DNA of 36,366 nt from UBA1447 sp964612185 (lineage in GTDB: Bacteria > Bacillota > Clostridia > Oscillospirales > Acutalibacteraceae), in the NCBI GenBank assembly GCA_964612185.1, contig CAZTCR010000028.1, positions 1-36,366 on the forward strand, read 5' to 3'. Below, piece after piece: positions 24,029 through 31,784 of the stretch (position 1 is the stretch's first letter; each line of letters opens with the position of its first letter). Below the pieces are notes generated by a model that saw nothing but the letters and a program-made list of their open reading frames with translations, had not been told where the DNA came from and searched no databases. The translations under genes and the position numbers were made by a program.

Positions 24029-26386
24029 TTAAATCCAGAATTCAACAAGGTTTGCAACCGAATAATGAAAATCTGCAACAGTGCTACTGAAAGCCCAACC
24101 GCCGCCGCCGGGAAAAAACATACTGAGAAGATTGATAATAAGGCAGAGTACCGCAATAATTGCGATAAGCCGGTTGAACCAAATTCGAGTTCCTGCATGG
24201 CAAATTTCGCCGGAAAACTGGAACAGTACCATGGCGGCGGCAATATAAAGCAACCATGAAAAATCACATATATATCGTTCCAATATACCTGAAATCTGAA
24301 TATCAACAAAGCAGATGACAAAAGACATAGACAAGAGCATCAGCCATACAGGCCATAAATTCAATTTTTTTAGTTTTTCTCTGATGGTATAACCAAAAAC
24401 CCCGACTGCAAGAATTGGCTGGGTAAAAAAGCAGCCTCCGATAATTCCCTCTGTAATGGTGATGCCTTGATATGATGTCAGCAATGTTGCGCTGCTGACA
24501 AATGGAAACTGTGCTGTAATTGCAGCCGGTTGAAACAACAGTGAAAACAGGCCGAAGAGAGTTCTGTCAAGTTTTATACCGCGTTTTGTCATGTCGTTGG
24601 TCGTTAGGTTATAGTTGGCGCCGAAATCAAAAGGTGAGCCAAACCTTGCAAAATTATACCACATTAACCAAACTGCAACAGCAACAAAAGGCAGCAACAA
24701 ACATAACAAACTGCCATAACTCTTTTTAGACAGTAGTATGCGGTTGATAAAAGCGTCTTTCCAAAACAGCGGCAGCGCAAGCAACATCACAATGCCCACC
24801 TGAGGCCTGCACCCGAATATGAATGCGATACAAAGCGAACCAAGAAAAAGCCGCCCCTTGCTGTATTCTTTTTCGTTCTTCTTTGCAGACATCCAAAAAT
24901 ATAGTCCCCAAACTCCGAACATTACTGCGAAAGATATCGGTATGGTATACATGGATGTAATTTTAGCAAGTGTGATACCAATTGCTGTTGAAGCAAGCAC
25001 ACTCATGATAATATACAGAGCAAACGATGTGCCCGGGAAATATTTTTTTGCCAGCATATTCATGAATACAAATATGCCTATTATCAACAATTCTATGCTC
25101 AGTGTGGATGCATATATTGTATCGAGCGTCTTGCCCGTAATCAGCAGATAGGGCAAGAATGTCGTTACTTCCGGGACAATACCAAAATACATGTAGTATT
25201 TTCCGTCATGGTAAGCGTGGTCCCATTTGTAATCTGCTCCGCTGCCGGTTCGGGCATTATTGTCATAAGGGTTTTTCAATTCTGCGAAGTCAGGGTCAAC
25301 CTCATAATCAAAAGAAAGCTGCCCTTTCATCAGCATCTTCGAAAAAACCTCATATTGATCCCGATGGTCAAGCAATTCGCCGTTCGAGTATGGGCTTAAG
25401 AAAGGTGGAGCGCAGATTAATGCAACTAAAAAAATTAAAGTAACCGAAACTGCCAATTTTTGACCTTTCAATCTAAGGTTCAGCGGCAGGGTGTAAAGTG
25501 GAGAACGCGGTCTTATGACATAACAGATACTTATAAGAATAAAAACGGCAAGCAAACGCCAAACAGAAAAATTGTACTCGACCGGTGCGTTTGTCTTAAT
25601 CACGCCGAGCCTTATCTGTCTGCCGTTAAGATTGGTTAAACTAATTGACATTTGCTTGACATCGCCCGAAGCATTTATTTTGATATATTTACTGTCTTGA
25701 ACTGAACCGGCAACGATCATGGTTGGAAGAGAATAAACCTTTTCGTTCCCTTCGTCAGCTAAGCTAATAATTGCACCCACGGTATGCGAATCAGCAAATG
25801 TGCTCTCTTTCCCGGTATCTCTAACTTCAGCGACAGGCTCAATATCTATATAAATATTGTTAATTGCTCTATTTTCCACATCCAAATAAATCTCAGGGTT
25901 TCCTGCTGACGGATTAATTGAATATACGCCGTCAGACACCGAAATAAAAGCATCCGACAATGTATAGGAAACCTCTTGTGCCTCCCCGAATGTTAAGGAT
26001 TCATAATACCTGTAATTAAACAGTGTTGCCTCTAAAAAGATTGAAACCACCGCAATTGCAATCAAGGCGAAAACCGCTGCCTGCTTTTTCGAAAACATTT
26101 TATGGAACTTTCTTTTTTTTATGAGAAGAAGCGTCAAGCTGATGGCCAGACTTAACGCTCCGGAAATAATTATGTATTTAATCGGGTAAGAAGATATTTT
26201 TAATCCTCTCAATAAAGCGAATGAACCGAGAAATGCAAACATAAAGAAAAATACTGTCAGGAATTGAAACAGTAGTTTCTTAATTTTAAACGCGCCGCCG
26301 TTCAGGGATAAGTCAATGTTTTCGATAACACAGGCTGAAGCAATAATAAATAAAAGTATTAATACAAGCAACTGAATTGCCTCCAT
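24029..26386 (-). CDS. Large polytopic membrane protein, GT-C-like
   Basis: A 785-residue integral membrane protein. Four N-terminal helices are followed by an extracytoplasmic domain of about 150 residues (roughly 130-280), then at least ten more helices. The loop holding YDNNARTGSGADYKWDHAYHDG and YYMYFGIVPEVTTFLPY resembles the first large loop of GT-C transferases that use lipid-linked sugars, but I cannot name a family. The ATG at 26386 has no ribosome site; GGAGG inside its first codons lies 8 nt before a TTG at 26371, so the true start may be there. Local composition is more AT-rich than in neighbouring genes, hinting at acquisition together with the GT2 gene and the transposase remnant. 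Confidence 0.75.
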   Translation of the reverse strand: MEAIQLLVLILLFIIASACVIENIDLSLNGGAFKIKKLLFQFLTVFFFMFAFLGSFALLRGLKISSYPIKYIIISGALSLAISLTLLLIKKRKFHKMFSKKQAAVFALIAIAVVSIFLEATLFNYRYYESLTFGEAQEVSYTLSDAFISVSDGVYSINPSAGNPEIYLDVENRAINNIYIDIEPVAEVRDTGKESTFADSHTVGAIISLADEGNEKVYSLPTMIVAGSVQDSKYIKINASGDVKQMSISLTNLNGRQIRLGVIKTNAPVEYNFSVWRLLAVFILISICYVIRPRSPLYTLPLNLRLKGQKLAVSVTLIFLVALICAPPFLSPYSNGELLDHRDQYEVFSKMLMKGQLSFDYEVDPDFAELKNPYDNNARTGSGADYKWDHAYHDGKYYMYFGIVPEVTTFLPYLLITGKTLDTIYASTLSIELLIIGIFVFMNMLAKKYFPGTSFALYIIMSVLASTAIGITLAKITSMYTIPISFAVMFGVWGLYFWMSAKKNEKEYSKGRLFLGSLCIAFIFGCRPQVGIVMLLALPLFWKDAFINRILLSKKSYGSLLCLLLPFVAVAVWLMWYNFARFGSPFDFGANYNLTTNDMTKRGIKLDRTLFGLFSLLFQPAAITAQFPFVSSATLLTSYQGITITEGIIGGCFFTQPILAVGVFGYTIREKLKKLNLWPVWLMLLSMSFVICFVDIQISGILERYICDFSWLLYIAAAMVLFQFSGEICHAGTRIWFNRLIAIIAVLCLIINLLSMFFPGGGGWAFSSTVADFHYSVANLVEFWI

Positions 26387-26465
26387 TACATTTAGTACGG
26401 AAATTTTTCAATTCCTCAAATTATAAGAGTTTTAACAATTAAAATGAAATGTGCTATTTCGCAAT

Positions 26466-26494
26466 ATTATAGCATGCCAGCCGAACAATTACAA
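26466..26494 (-). promoter_or_regulatory. Promoter of the membrane protein-GT2 operon
   Basis: Perfect TATAAT (26466-26471) preceded by TGC, an extended -10, and TTGTAA (26489-26494) at 17 bp. It lies about 80 bp before the 24029-26386 gene. A second TATAAT-like box is visible nearer the gene (about 26420-26425) without a good -35. Confidence 0.7.
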
Positions 26495-26597
26495 TTTATT
26501 TGTTTTGTTGAAAACAACGCTTTTTGTGTTTTATCCTTTTATTCGGTTTACTTCTGATACAGCCCCATCTTTGTCAGGCTAATTTTCGCTTTTCTCC

Positions 26598-27713
26598 CTA
26601 TTTTTGAAGATCGTATGCAGCAGTAACCGATATTTTGAATAAAGCCTCCCTGCAGGTCAGCCTGATTTCCTCCATACTCATGGGTTCGTTGATCGCCGCA
26701 TAAATGGCTGTAACGCCATAGGTAAGCATTTTTTCCGCGCCATCGCCCAAACTGCCGTTGATGGCGATAACCGGCTTGTTTTTTTGCGCGGCTCTTTTGG
26801 CAACGCCTGCCGGCACCTTGCCCCGCACACTTTGGGCATCCATTCTGCCTTCTCCCGTAATGACAATATCCGTATCGTACAGCAGTACATCGAAGTCAGC
26901 CGCATCCAGCACCAGGTCAATCCCCGAGCGTAATGTGCCACCCAAAAATGCAACAACACCTGCACCCATACCGCCCGCGGCGCCCGCGCCGGGCAAGGTG
27001 CTGACATCCACGCTTAAATCACGCTCAATGAGGTCTGCCATATTTCTCAGGCCATCGTCAAGCTCTTTTACCATTTCATTATTCGCACCTTTTTGAGGCG
27101 CAAAAACAAACGCCGCTCCCTGCTCCCCGTAAAGAGGATTATCCACATCACAGGCAGCCGTGACTTCAATTTTTAACGGTATCTTCGGGCGGAGAATCCG
27201 CTCCACACTGGTCATGGAGCTGCCGACCGGGTCCAGTTCCTTGCCGTAGCAGTCTAAAAAGCGGTAACCGAGCGCGGCGGCCATGCCCATGCCGCAGTCG
27301 TTCGTTGCGCTGCCGCCAAGGCCGAGGATGATGTTTTCCGCTCCCCTTTTGACGGCGTCCTGAATCAGTGCGCCCACGCCGCGGGTAGTTGTCTCCGCGG
27401 GATTTTTGTTGTCGCCTGCGAGCGGCAACCCGGCGCAGGCAGACATATCAATGGCGGCACAACCGTTTGCCAGCATCGCATAGCCGGCGGTCATCGGCTG
27501 ACCGAATACACCGGGTACAACCGCTTCCACCCATTCCCCCCCGACCGCATTGAACAACGCGGAAGCAAGCCCCTCGCCGCCGTCGGCAACGGGAAGTTTT
27601 GTTATCTTTGCTTTTGGGAGCACGCTGAGAATCGCGTCGCCGATAATATCGCATACCTCGGCGGAGGTCAGGGTGCCCTTGAAGGAATCGGGGGCGATTA
27701 AAAAGCGGGGCAT
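26598..27713 (-). CDS. Glycerate kinase (GlxK/GarK family)
   Basis: A 371-residue cytosolic kinase converting D-glycerate with ATP to 2-phosphoglycerate (the usual product of this class). Typical features: N-terminal APDSFKGTLTSAEVCD (8-23), PVADGGEG (41-48), ILGLGGSATNDCGMG, and the C-terminal VITGEGRMDAQSVRGKVPAGV. Length is normal. AAGGAGA precedes the ATG. It stands alone; glycerate would come from serine, tartronate or sugar-acid catabolism, none of which is encoded here. Confidence 0.95.
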   Translation of the reverse strand: MPRFLIAPDSFKGTLTSAEVCDIIGDAILSVLPKAKITKLPVADGGEGLASALFNAVGGEWVEAVVPGVFGQPMTAGYAMLANGCAAIDMSACAGLPLAGDNKNPAETTTRGVGALIQDAVKRGAENIILGLGGSATNDCGMGMAAALGYRFLDCYGKELDPVGSSMTSVERILRPKIPLKIEVTAACDVDNPLYGEQGAAFVFAPQKGANNEMVKELDDGLRNMADLIERDLSVDVSTLPGAGAAGGMGAGVVAFLGGTLRSGIDLVLDAADFDVLLYDTDIVITGEGRMDAQSVRGKVPAGVAKRAAQKNKPVIAINGSLGDGAEKMLTYGVTAIYAAINEPMSMEEIRLTCREALFKISVTAAYDLQK

Positions 27714-27739
27714 ATGGTTTCTCCTTATTTTTCATGTCC

Positions 27740-27764
27740 GTAGGGAACGCATTGCATGCGTTCC
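27740..27764. repeat. REP-like palindrome, copy 1
   Basis: GTAGGGAACGCAT followed by TGC and ATGCGTTCC; the 9-bp arms GGAACGCAT / ATGCGTTCC are perfect. The same sequence is found at 28574-28602 (13-bp arms) and as a half copy at 28649-28661, so this is a dispersed palindromic repeat. Confidence 0.75.
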
Positions 27765-27780
27765 GGGACTCCGAATTTAT

Positions 27781-27840
27781 TGTAACATATTTTTTTGTTC
27801 TGTAACACATTTTATGTTAGAATGCAAATATTTATGTTAG
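27781..27840. repeat. Three imperfect 20-bp tandem units upstream of glycerate kinase
   Basis: Three consecutive 20-bp blocks start at 27781, 27801 and 27821. Blocks 1 and 2 share TGTAACA-YAT at their start; blocks 2 and 3 share TTATGTTAG at their end (27812-27820 and 27832-27840). The motif TAACATA in both directions therefore recurs at two-helical-turn spacing, which would suit a regulator binding site. No protein is known to bind it. Confidence 0.4.
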
Positions 27841-27849
27841 CATTTTTTT

Positions 27850-27882
27850 ACGCCTGTGAGGATGTTTTATCCCCACAGGCGT
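27850..27882. terminator. Strong hairpin after the toxin gene
   Basis: ACGCCTGTG / CACAGGCGT (27850-27858 / 27874-27882) continues inward with GGAT / ATCC, making a stem of about 13 pairs with one mismatch. It lies 6 bp after the toxin stop codon. A T-run precedes it on the plus strand and becomes an A-run after it on the coding strand, so its termination strength is uncertain. Confidence 0.5.
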
Positions 27883-27888
27883 TTCCCG

Positions 27889-28194
27889 TTACTTTATAAG
27901 CCACCCATAATCCTGCCGGCAATCCAAAATGTAATCCACAAAAACAGTGCTATCTTTAATTTGATAAATAACAAGGTAACGGTTTTCAATAAACATTTTA
28001 TGATACTTATTCCGTGGTATATACTGCTCGTTTAAAAAAGGATAGCGAGCCGGCATTTTTTCAAGGCTCCTGATGCCTTCGATTATTCTCGCTTTAGTCT
28101 TTTTCGCTGATTCTTTATTGACATTCGCTAAAAACTTGATATGAAATCCAAGCAGCTGTTTCGCCCTGTCGGACACAATAATCTTGTAAATCAT
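27889..28194 (-). CDS. RelE/ParE-type toxin
   Basis: A 101-residue protein of the RelE/ParE fold: starts with the strand YKIIVSDRAKQLL, has the helical pair with KARIIEGIRSLEKMPARYPFLNE, and ends with the core strands HKMFIENRYLVIYQIKDSTVFVDYILDCRQDYGWLI. ParE-type members inhibit gyrase and RelE-type members cleave mRNA on the ribosome; sequence alone does not decide which. Gene order (antitoxin first) with only one base between stop and start is the classical type II arrangement. It sits next to a dispersed repeat. Confidence 0.88.
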   Translation of the reverse strand: MIYKIIVSDRAKQLLGFHIKFLANVNKESAKKTKARIIEGIRSLEKMPARYPFLNEQYIPRNKYHKMFIENRYLVIYQIKDSTVFVDYILDCRQDYGWLIK

Positions 28195-28195
28195 G

Positions 28196-28459
28196 TTATT
28201 CCCCGATTATCTCATCAAGATAGGTGTCAAGTTCGCTTAATGAGACACCGGTTATGCCTGCCGCTCTGTCTTCTTCCACAGCCAGGAGTTCTTCCCTTAG
28301 CTCCAACATTTTTTCCCGGCGGTTATAGGTTTCAATATCCATCACCACCAAATCGCCCTCACCGTTTTTTGTTAAAAACACCGGTTCGGCATTTTTGCGG
28401 CATAGGTTTGCGATTTCGTTGTAATGCTGCCTTATGTTTGCAGACGGCCTTATTTGCAT
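28196..28459 (-). CDS. Phd/YefM-type antitoxin
   Basis: An 87-residue antitoxin. The N-terminal DNA-binding half has the Phd/YefM pattern (SANIRQHYNEIANLCRKN, then PVFLTKNGEGDLVVMDIETY), and the acidic C-terminal half (about 50-87) would wrap the toxin. It neutralises the downstream ParE/RelE protein and normally represses its own promoter. The promoter is a perfect consensus with repeated GCTAT boxes over the -10, fitting autoregulation. GGGATGAACGAAA precedes the ATG. Confidence 0.9.
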   Translation of the reverse strand: MQIRPSANIRQHYNEIANLCRKNAEPVFLTKNGEGDLVVMDIETYNRREKMLELREELLAVEEDRAAGITGVSLSELDTYLDEIIGE

Positions 28460-28473
28460 TTTCGTTCATCCCT

Positions 28474-28522
28474 TATAGCAATTTTATGGCTATATTATAT
28501 CCATATTGTGCTATCCTGTCAA
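28474..28522 (-). promoter_or_regulatory. Consensus promoter and operator of the toxin-antitoxin operon
   Basis: Both hexamers are perfect: TTGACA (28517-28522) and TATAAT (28494-28499) at 17 bp. An inverted repeat TATAGC / GCTATA (28474-28479 / 28489-28494) overlaps the -10, and a further GCTAT lies in the spacer (28510-28514). This is the expected place for autorepression by the antitoxin complex. Confidence 0.85.
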
Positions 28523-28573
28523 GGCTAAAATAAGAAAACGCATAAATATCGTGTTCTATTAACGGCCGTATCC

Positions 28574-28661
28574 GTAGGGAACGCATACAATGCGTTCCCT
28601 ACACGAGGTTTTTCATCAAACGGTGGATTTTCGAAACGCAAACCGGAAATGCGTTCCCTAC
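28574..28661. repeat. REP-like palindrome, copy 2 plus half copy 3
   Basis: A perfect 13-bp inverted repeat GTAGGGAACGCAT / ATGCGTTCCCTAC (28574-28586 / 28590-28602) with loop ACA, then the right arm again at 28649-28661. The half copy runs into the acyl-CoA ligase gene and contains its TAG stop (28658-28660). The full copy matches the one at 27740. Confidence 0.8.
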
Positions 28662-30250
28662 ATTTTCGCGGCATGGCGTTTGATTTTTTTCATGGTCGTT
28701 TTTTCAAATTCCGTTTCGCGGAACCGGACCTCGTCGATTCTTTTGTATTTCGGCAAGCGTGCATTCAGCTCTTCGACGGCGCAGCGGATTTTTTCCTGCG
28801 CGTCCGGTGTGCCGGTGTCCGGGTAGATTTCCGCGACGATTCTGTTGTTTTCCTGGTAAACAACCACCTCGCAAACAAGAGGGACGGCTTTAACGCGCGT
28901 CTCCAATTCCTCGGGGCTGACATTGAACCCGCTGGAGAGGACGATGATGTTCTTCTTCCTGCCGGTTACATATAGAAAACCGTCGTCGTCCAGATGCCCC
29001 AAATCCCCGGTTTTGAACCAGCCGTCTTGGAATGTTTCCTGCGTCGCCTGCGGGTCATTGTAATACCCGAGCATCACATTGTCGCCCTTGACGCAGATTT
29101 CACCGTCGATTATTTTGATGCTACAACCCGGAATTGCGATACCTGCACTGCCATCCTTATAGTAGTTGTTCCTGTTGAGAGAAACAACGGGCGAACATTC
29201 GGTGATACCGTAACCGTTGTAGATTTCAATGCCGAAACTTCTGAATGCTTTGATTAACTTTTTGTCAAGCGGCGCCCCGCCGCAAATGATCATCTCCAAA
29301 TTGCCGCCGAAAGGAGCCAAAACGCTGCTGAACAGTTTTCTTCGCCGGTCGATACCCAAAGCCAGCAGGGTGTTGCTGAATACCATCAATACCCGCAGTA
29401 GCTTATCCTTCTTTTTTTCCTTGGCGGCGGCCCAAATCCGCTGATGCATCGTTTCGATAAAAAGTGGGACAGCGCCAATGGCACAAGGTCTGAATATGAC
29501 CAGTTCATTCGATATGTTTTTCAGATCACTGTTTATAATATTCTGATTCCCCTGATAAAGCTGATACATTAACGCTGCTGTCGTCGCGAATGTGTGACAA
29601 AGCGGAAGGAAAAGTAACGATGACCCTTGCAGAAAAAAGTTTTGAGATGAGTTTAAAGCATTGCTTGCCAGATTCTTATGGCTCAGCATCACGCCTTTGG
29701 ATTGGCCGGTAGTCCCGGAGGTGTAGTAGATGGCGCAGAGCGCAGTGTTCTCGATTTCGCAATTTTCAAAATCTTTGCTTTTACTTGCCGCGCCTTGCCG
29801 GAGCATTACCGGCAATTCCGATTGTATACTGATAAAACGCGTGATTGCGCCTCGTTCTCTGATGGCGTCAATTTTACCGCTTAACCGGTCCGAATAAACA
29901 ACAATGCCCACGCCGCTGCGCGCAAGGATGTCTTCAATCTCCTCGTTTTCAAGTTCCTTGTCAACCGGAACGATGATATTCCCGCCGTTGACCGTCGCGA
30001 AAAAGGTCAGTATCCATTCGTATGAGTTTTCGCCGATAACGGTGATTTTTTCATTTTTTATCCCGGCGTCAACCAAATAGGTGCCCAGCGCCCTGATATC
30101 TGCTTTGAAGTCGATGAAACTTTTTGAAACGGTTGTTTGACCGTCCAGCCAGCAAAACGCAGTTTTTGAACCGTGCGTTGCCGCACAGTAATCGATGAGT
30201 TCTTTTAAGTTGTTGATGGTTGCAACTTCGTATAACGGATACAGTTTCAT
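28658..30250 (-). CDS. AMP-dependent acyl-CoA synthetase/ligase
   Basis: A 530-residue member of the ANL superfamily that adenylates a carboxylic acid, probably a fatty acid, and transfers it to CoA. Key motifs: P-loop YYTSGTTGQSKG at 175-186, YNGYGITECSP, FKTGDLGHLDDDGFLYVTGR, KKNIIVLSSGFNVSPEELE, and the C-terminal catalytic lysine region TTMKKIKR. Its start codon abuts the stop of the upstream E1-like gene with no gap, so it is the last gene of the operon. It most likely supplies acyl groups to the membrane acyltransferase at the operon head. The stop codon lies in a REP-like repeat. Confidence 0.9.
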   Translation of the reverse strand: MKLYPLYEVATINNLKELIDYCAATHGSKTAFCWLDGQTTVSKSFIDFKADIRALGTYLVDAGIKNEKITVIGENSYEWILTFFATVNGGNIIVPVDKELENEEIEDILARSGVGIVVYSDRLSGKIDAIRERGAITRFISIQSELPVMLRQGAASKSKDFENCEIENTALCAIYYTSGTTGQSKGVMLSHKNLASNALNSSQNFFLQGSSLLFLPLCHTFATTAALMYQLYQGNQNIINSDLKNISNELVIFRPCAIGAVPLFIETMHQRIWAAAKEKKKDKLLRVLMVFSNTLLALGIDRRRKLFSSVLAPFGGNLEMIICGGAPLDKKLIKAFRSFGIEIYNGYGITECSPVVSLNRNNYYKDGSAGIAIPGCSIKIIDGEICVKGDNVMLGYYNDPQATQETFQDGWFKTGDLGHLDDDGFLYVTGRKKNIIVLSSGFNVSPEELETRVKAVPLVCEVVVYQENNRIVAEIYPDTGTPDAQEKIRCAVEELNARLPKYKRIDEVRFRETEFEKTTMKKIKRHAAKM

Positions 30251-31033
30251 CTATGCCCCGCTTATATAAAACTTTTTATTGTATAAGTCAAGCAGTGTAA
30301 CGGCAGGGGCCGCAAGTAGTTCTTTTTCGCCTTTTATAAAAAAGCTGACAAGGTCTTCTAACAACACTATGGGTATCCATATCCCGTGACACCAGCTTGG
30401 CAGTGCCCGTATACCGTGGTTCATCACTTTGTTGACCCATTCCGGTGTGGCTTCTCTGGGCAAAACCGGGAAACATACGGATATGACCTTCTGTAGTGAT
30501 AACTGTCCATCCTCAAAATACAGATCACCAAAATGAGGTCCGCCCGGCCTAATGTTCATTGAGCTCAACATACTGCCGACAATTTGCGCGGTCATCACCC
30601 ATTTGTTCTGCCGCCTCGCCTCTTCCTGCAGTTCAATAGAATAGGCAATTGAAAAAAACTCAATAGCGTCGATGACAACATCGCTGCCTTCAACGAACCG
30701 GGCAGCATTTTCCGGGTCGATGCCGTAATCCCAAACTTCAAGATTTATTTCAGGGTTAATCCTCAAAAGCTCTTTGGCGACCGCGTTGGCTTTGTTCATG
30801 CCAATGGTGTCAACATAGCAGGCGAACTGCCGGTTTATATTGGACACTTCAAATACTTCAGGGTCGCAGAGTTTAATGTTCATGACTCCCAGCCGAACCA
30901 GTAAATGCGCCAGTTCACCACCCAAGCCCCCCGCGCCGGCAATGGCCACTTTAAGATTAGCAATTTTCTCTTGTTCTTCCGGTGTGAAAATGCCGATATT
31001 CCGCTGGAACATTTGCTCATAGGGGTATTCCAT
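30251..31033 (-). CDS. E1-like (ThiF/MoeB/HesA) adenylating enzyme, copy 2
   Basis: A 260-residue E1-superfamily Rossmann protein that would adenylate a carboxyl end. The expected residues are present: N-terminal R11 in QRNIGIF, glycine loop AGAGGLGG (32-39), D58, SNINRQ with R68, K81, and D122 in VVIDAIE. The paired CxxC zinc motifs of MoeB/ThiF are missing, and no ThiS/MoaD-like carrier lies nearby. Start ATG 31033 has AAGGAG about 12 nt upstream; it begins 19 bp after the methyltransferase. It is clearly a diverged duplicate of the gene at 31781-32593, so the two may form a heterodimer or act on different substrates. Confidence 0.85.
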   Translation of the reverse strand: MEYPYEQMFQRNIGIFTPEEQEKIANLKVAIAGAGGLGGELAHLLVRLGVMNIKLCDPEVFEVSNINRQFACYVDTIGMNKANAVAKELLRINPEINLEVWDYGIDPENAARFVEGSDVVIDAIEFFSIAYSIELQEEARRQNKWVMTAQIVGSMLSSMNIRPGGPHFGDLYFEDGQLSLQKVISVCFPVLPREATPEWVNKVMNHGIRALPSWCHGIWIPIVLLEDLVSFFIKGEKELLAAPAVTLLDLYNKKFYISGA

Positions 31034-31052
31034 AACTGTTATACGCTCCTTG

Positions 31053-31784
31053 TTAATTATTATTGCCAACCAACTTCATCTCAAACAGCCAGTTCTGCCC
31101 GGCGTGAATGTCTTCCGTCTTCAAAACGGTCAACCCCGCCTCCTGCGCCATTTTCGCGATTTCCTCCGGTGTGTCAAATATGATTTCGCCGTTTTTCTCG
31201 AGCTTGTTTAGCTTGTTTTGCCGTATGGCGAGCTCAATATAGCCCGGCAGGTTTTTCAGCTCGCCGAAAACGGTTTTCAGCCGGCTTTGTCCGTCGCTTG
31301 CGCCGAAATGCGCTTTCACAAACTCCCAGTTGCTGGTTTGATCCCCGGGTTTCGGTGTGATTAGCGCAAATACCGAATCCTCCCCGTTCAAATGTTGCGC
31401 GGCCATTTTCATAAATGCCGGTTTGTCGTCAAGATAAAACAAAAGGTTGATGGATATAATGGCGTCAAAACGCTGACCGGGGTCAAAGCTGCTGTCAATC
31501 ATCGATTGTGAAAACTTCACATTATCAGACTTGACAAAGTCCTTCGCGATTGCCAGCATGTTTTCGGAGCCGTCATAGCCGTGGATGATGCCGCGATAAC
31601 CTCTGCTTAACAGTTCGCTTTCAAGCAGCCCGCTGCCGCAGCCGAGGTCAAGAATGGAAGCGGGGTTGTTTCGCAGCACCATGTCCGCAACAGTGCGGTA
31701 TTTTGCCCGGTGCGCGCTTGAATGCGCGGAGGTCTTGTGGAATGATTTAGCCATTTTGTCCCAAAGCGAAATCGTCTTTGTCAT
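31053..31784 (-). CDS. Class I SAM-dependent methyltransferase
   Basis: A 243-residue methyltransferase with motif I ILDLGCGSGLLESELL (about 44-59), GYDGSENML with the ribose-binding Asp, and FDAIISINLLFYL as motif IV. The fold fits small-molecule O- or N-methylation, for example of a carboxylate or amine. The ATG overlaps the stop of the preceding E1-like gene by 4 nt (ATGA), which places it firmly within the same translationally coupled operon between the two E1-like genes. Acceptor unknown. Confidence 0.85.
   Translation of the reverse strand: MTKTISLWDKMAKSFHKTSAHSSAHRAKYRTVADMVLRNNPASILDLGCGSGLLESELLSRGYRGIIHGYDGSENMLAIAKDFVKSDNVKFSQSMIDSSFDPGQRFDAIISINLLFYLDDKPAFMKMAAQHLNGEDSVFALITPKPGDQTSNWEFVKAHFGASDGQSRLKTVFGELKNLPGYIELAIRQNKLNKLEKNGEIIFDTPEEIAKMAQEAGLTVLKTEDIHAGQNWLFEMKLVGNNN

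Noticed and set aside
27889..28459. Idea that the toxin-antitoxin pair belongs to the acyl/E1 operon
   Set aside because: It has its own consensus promoter, and the REP-like repeats separate it from the ligase gene.
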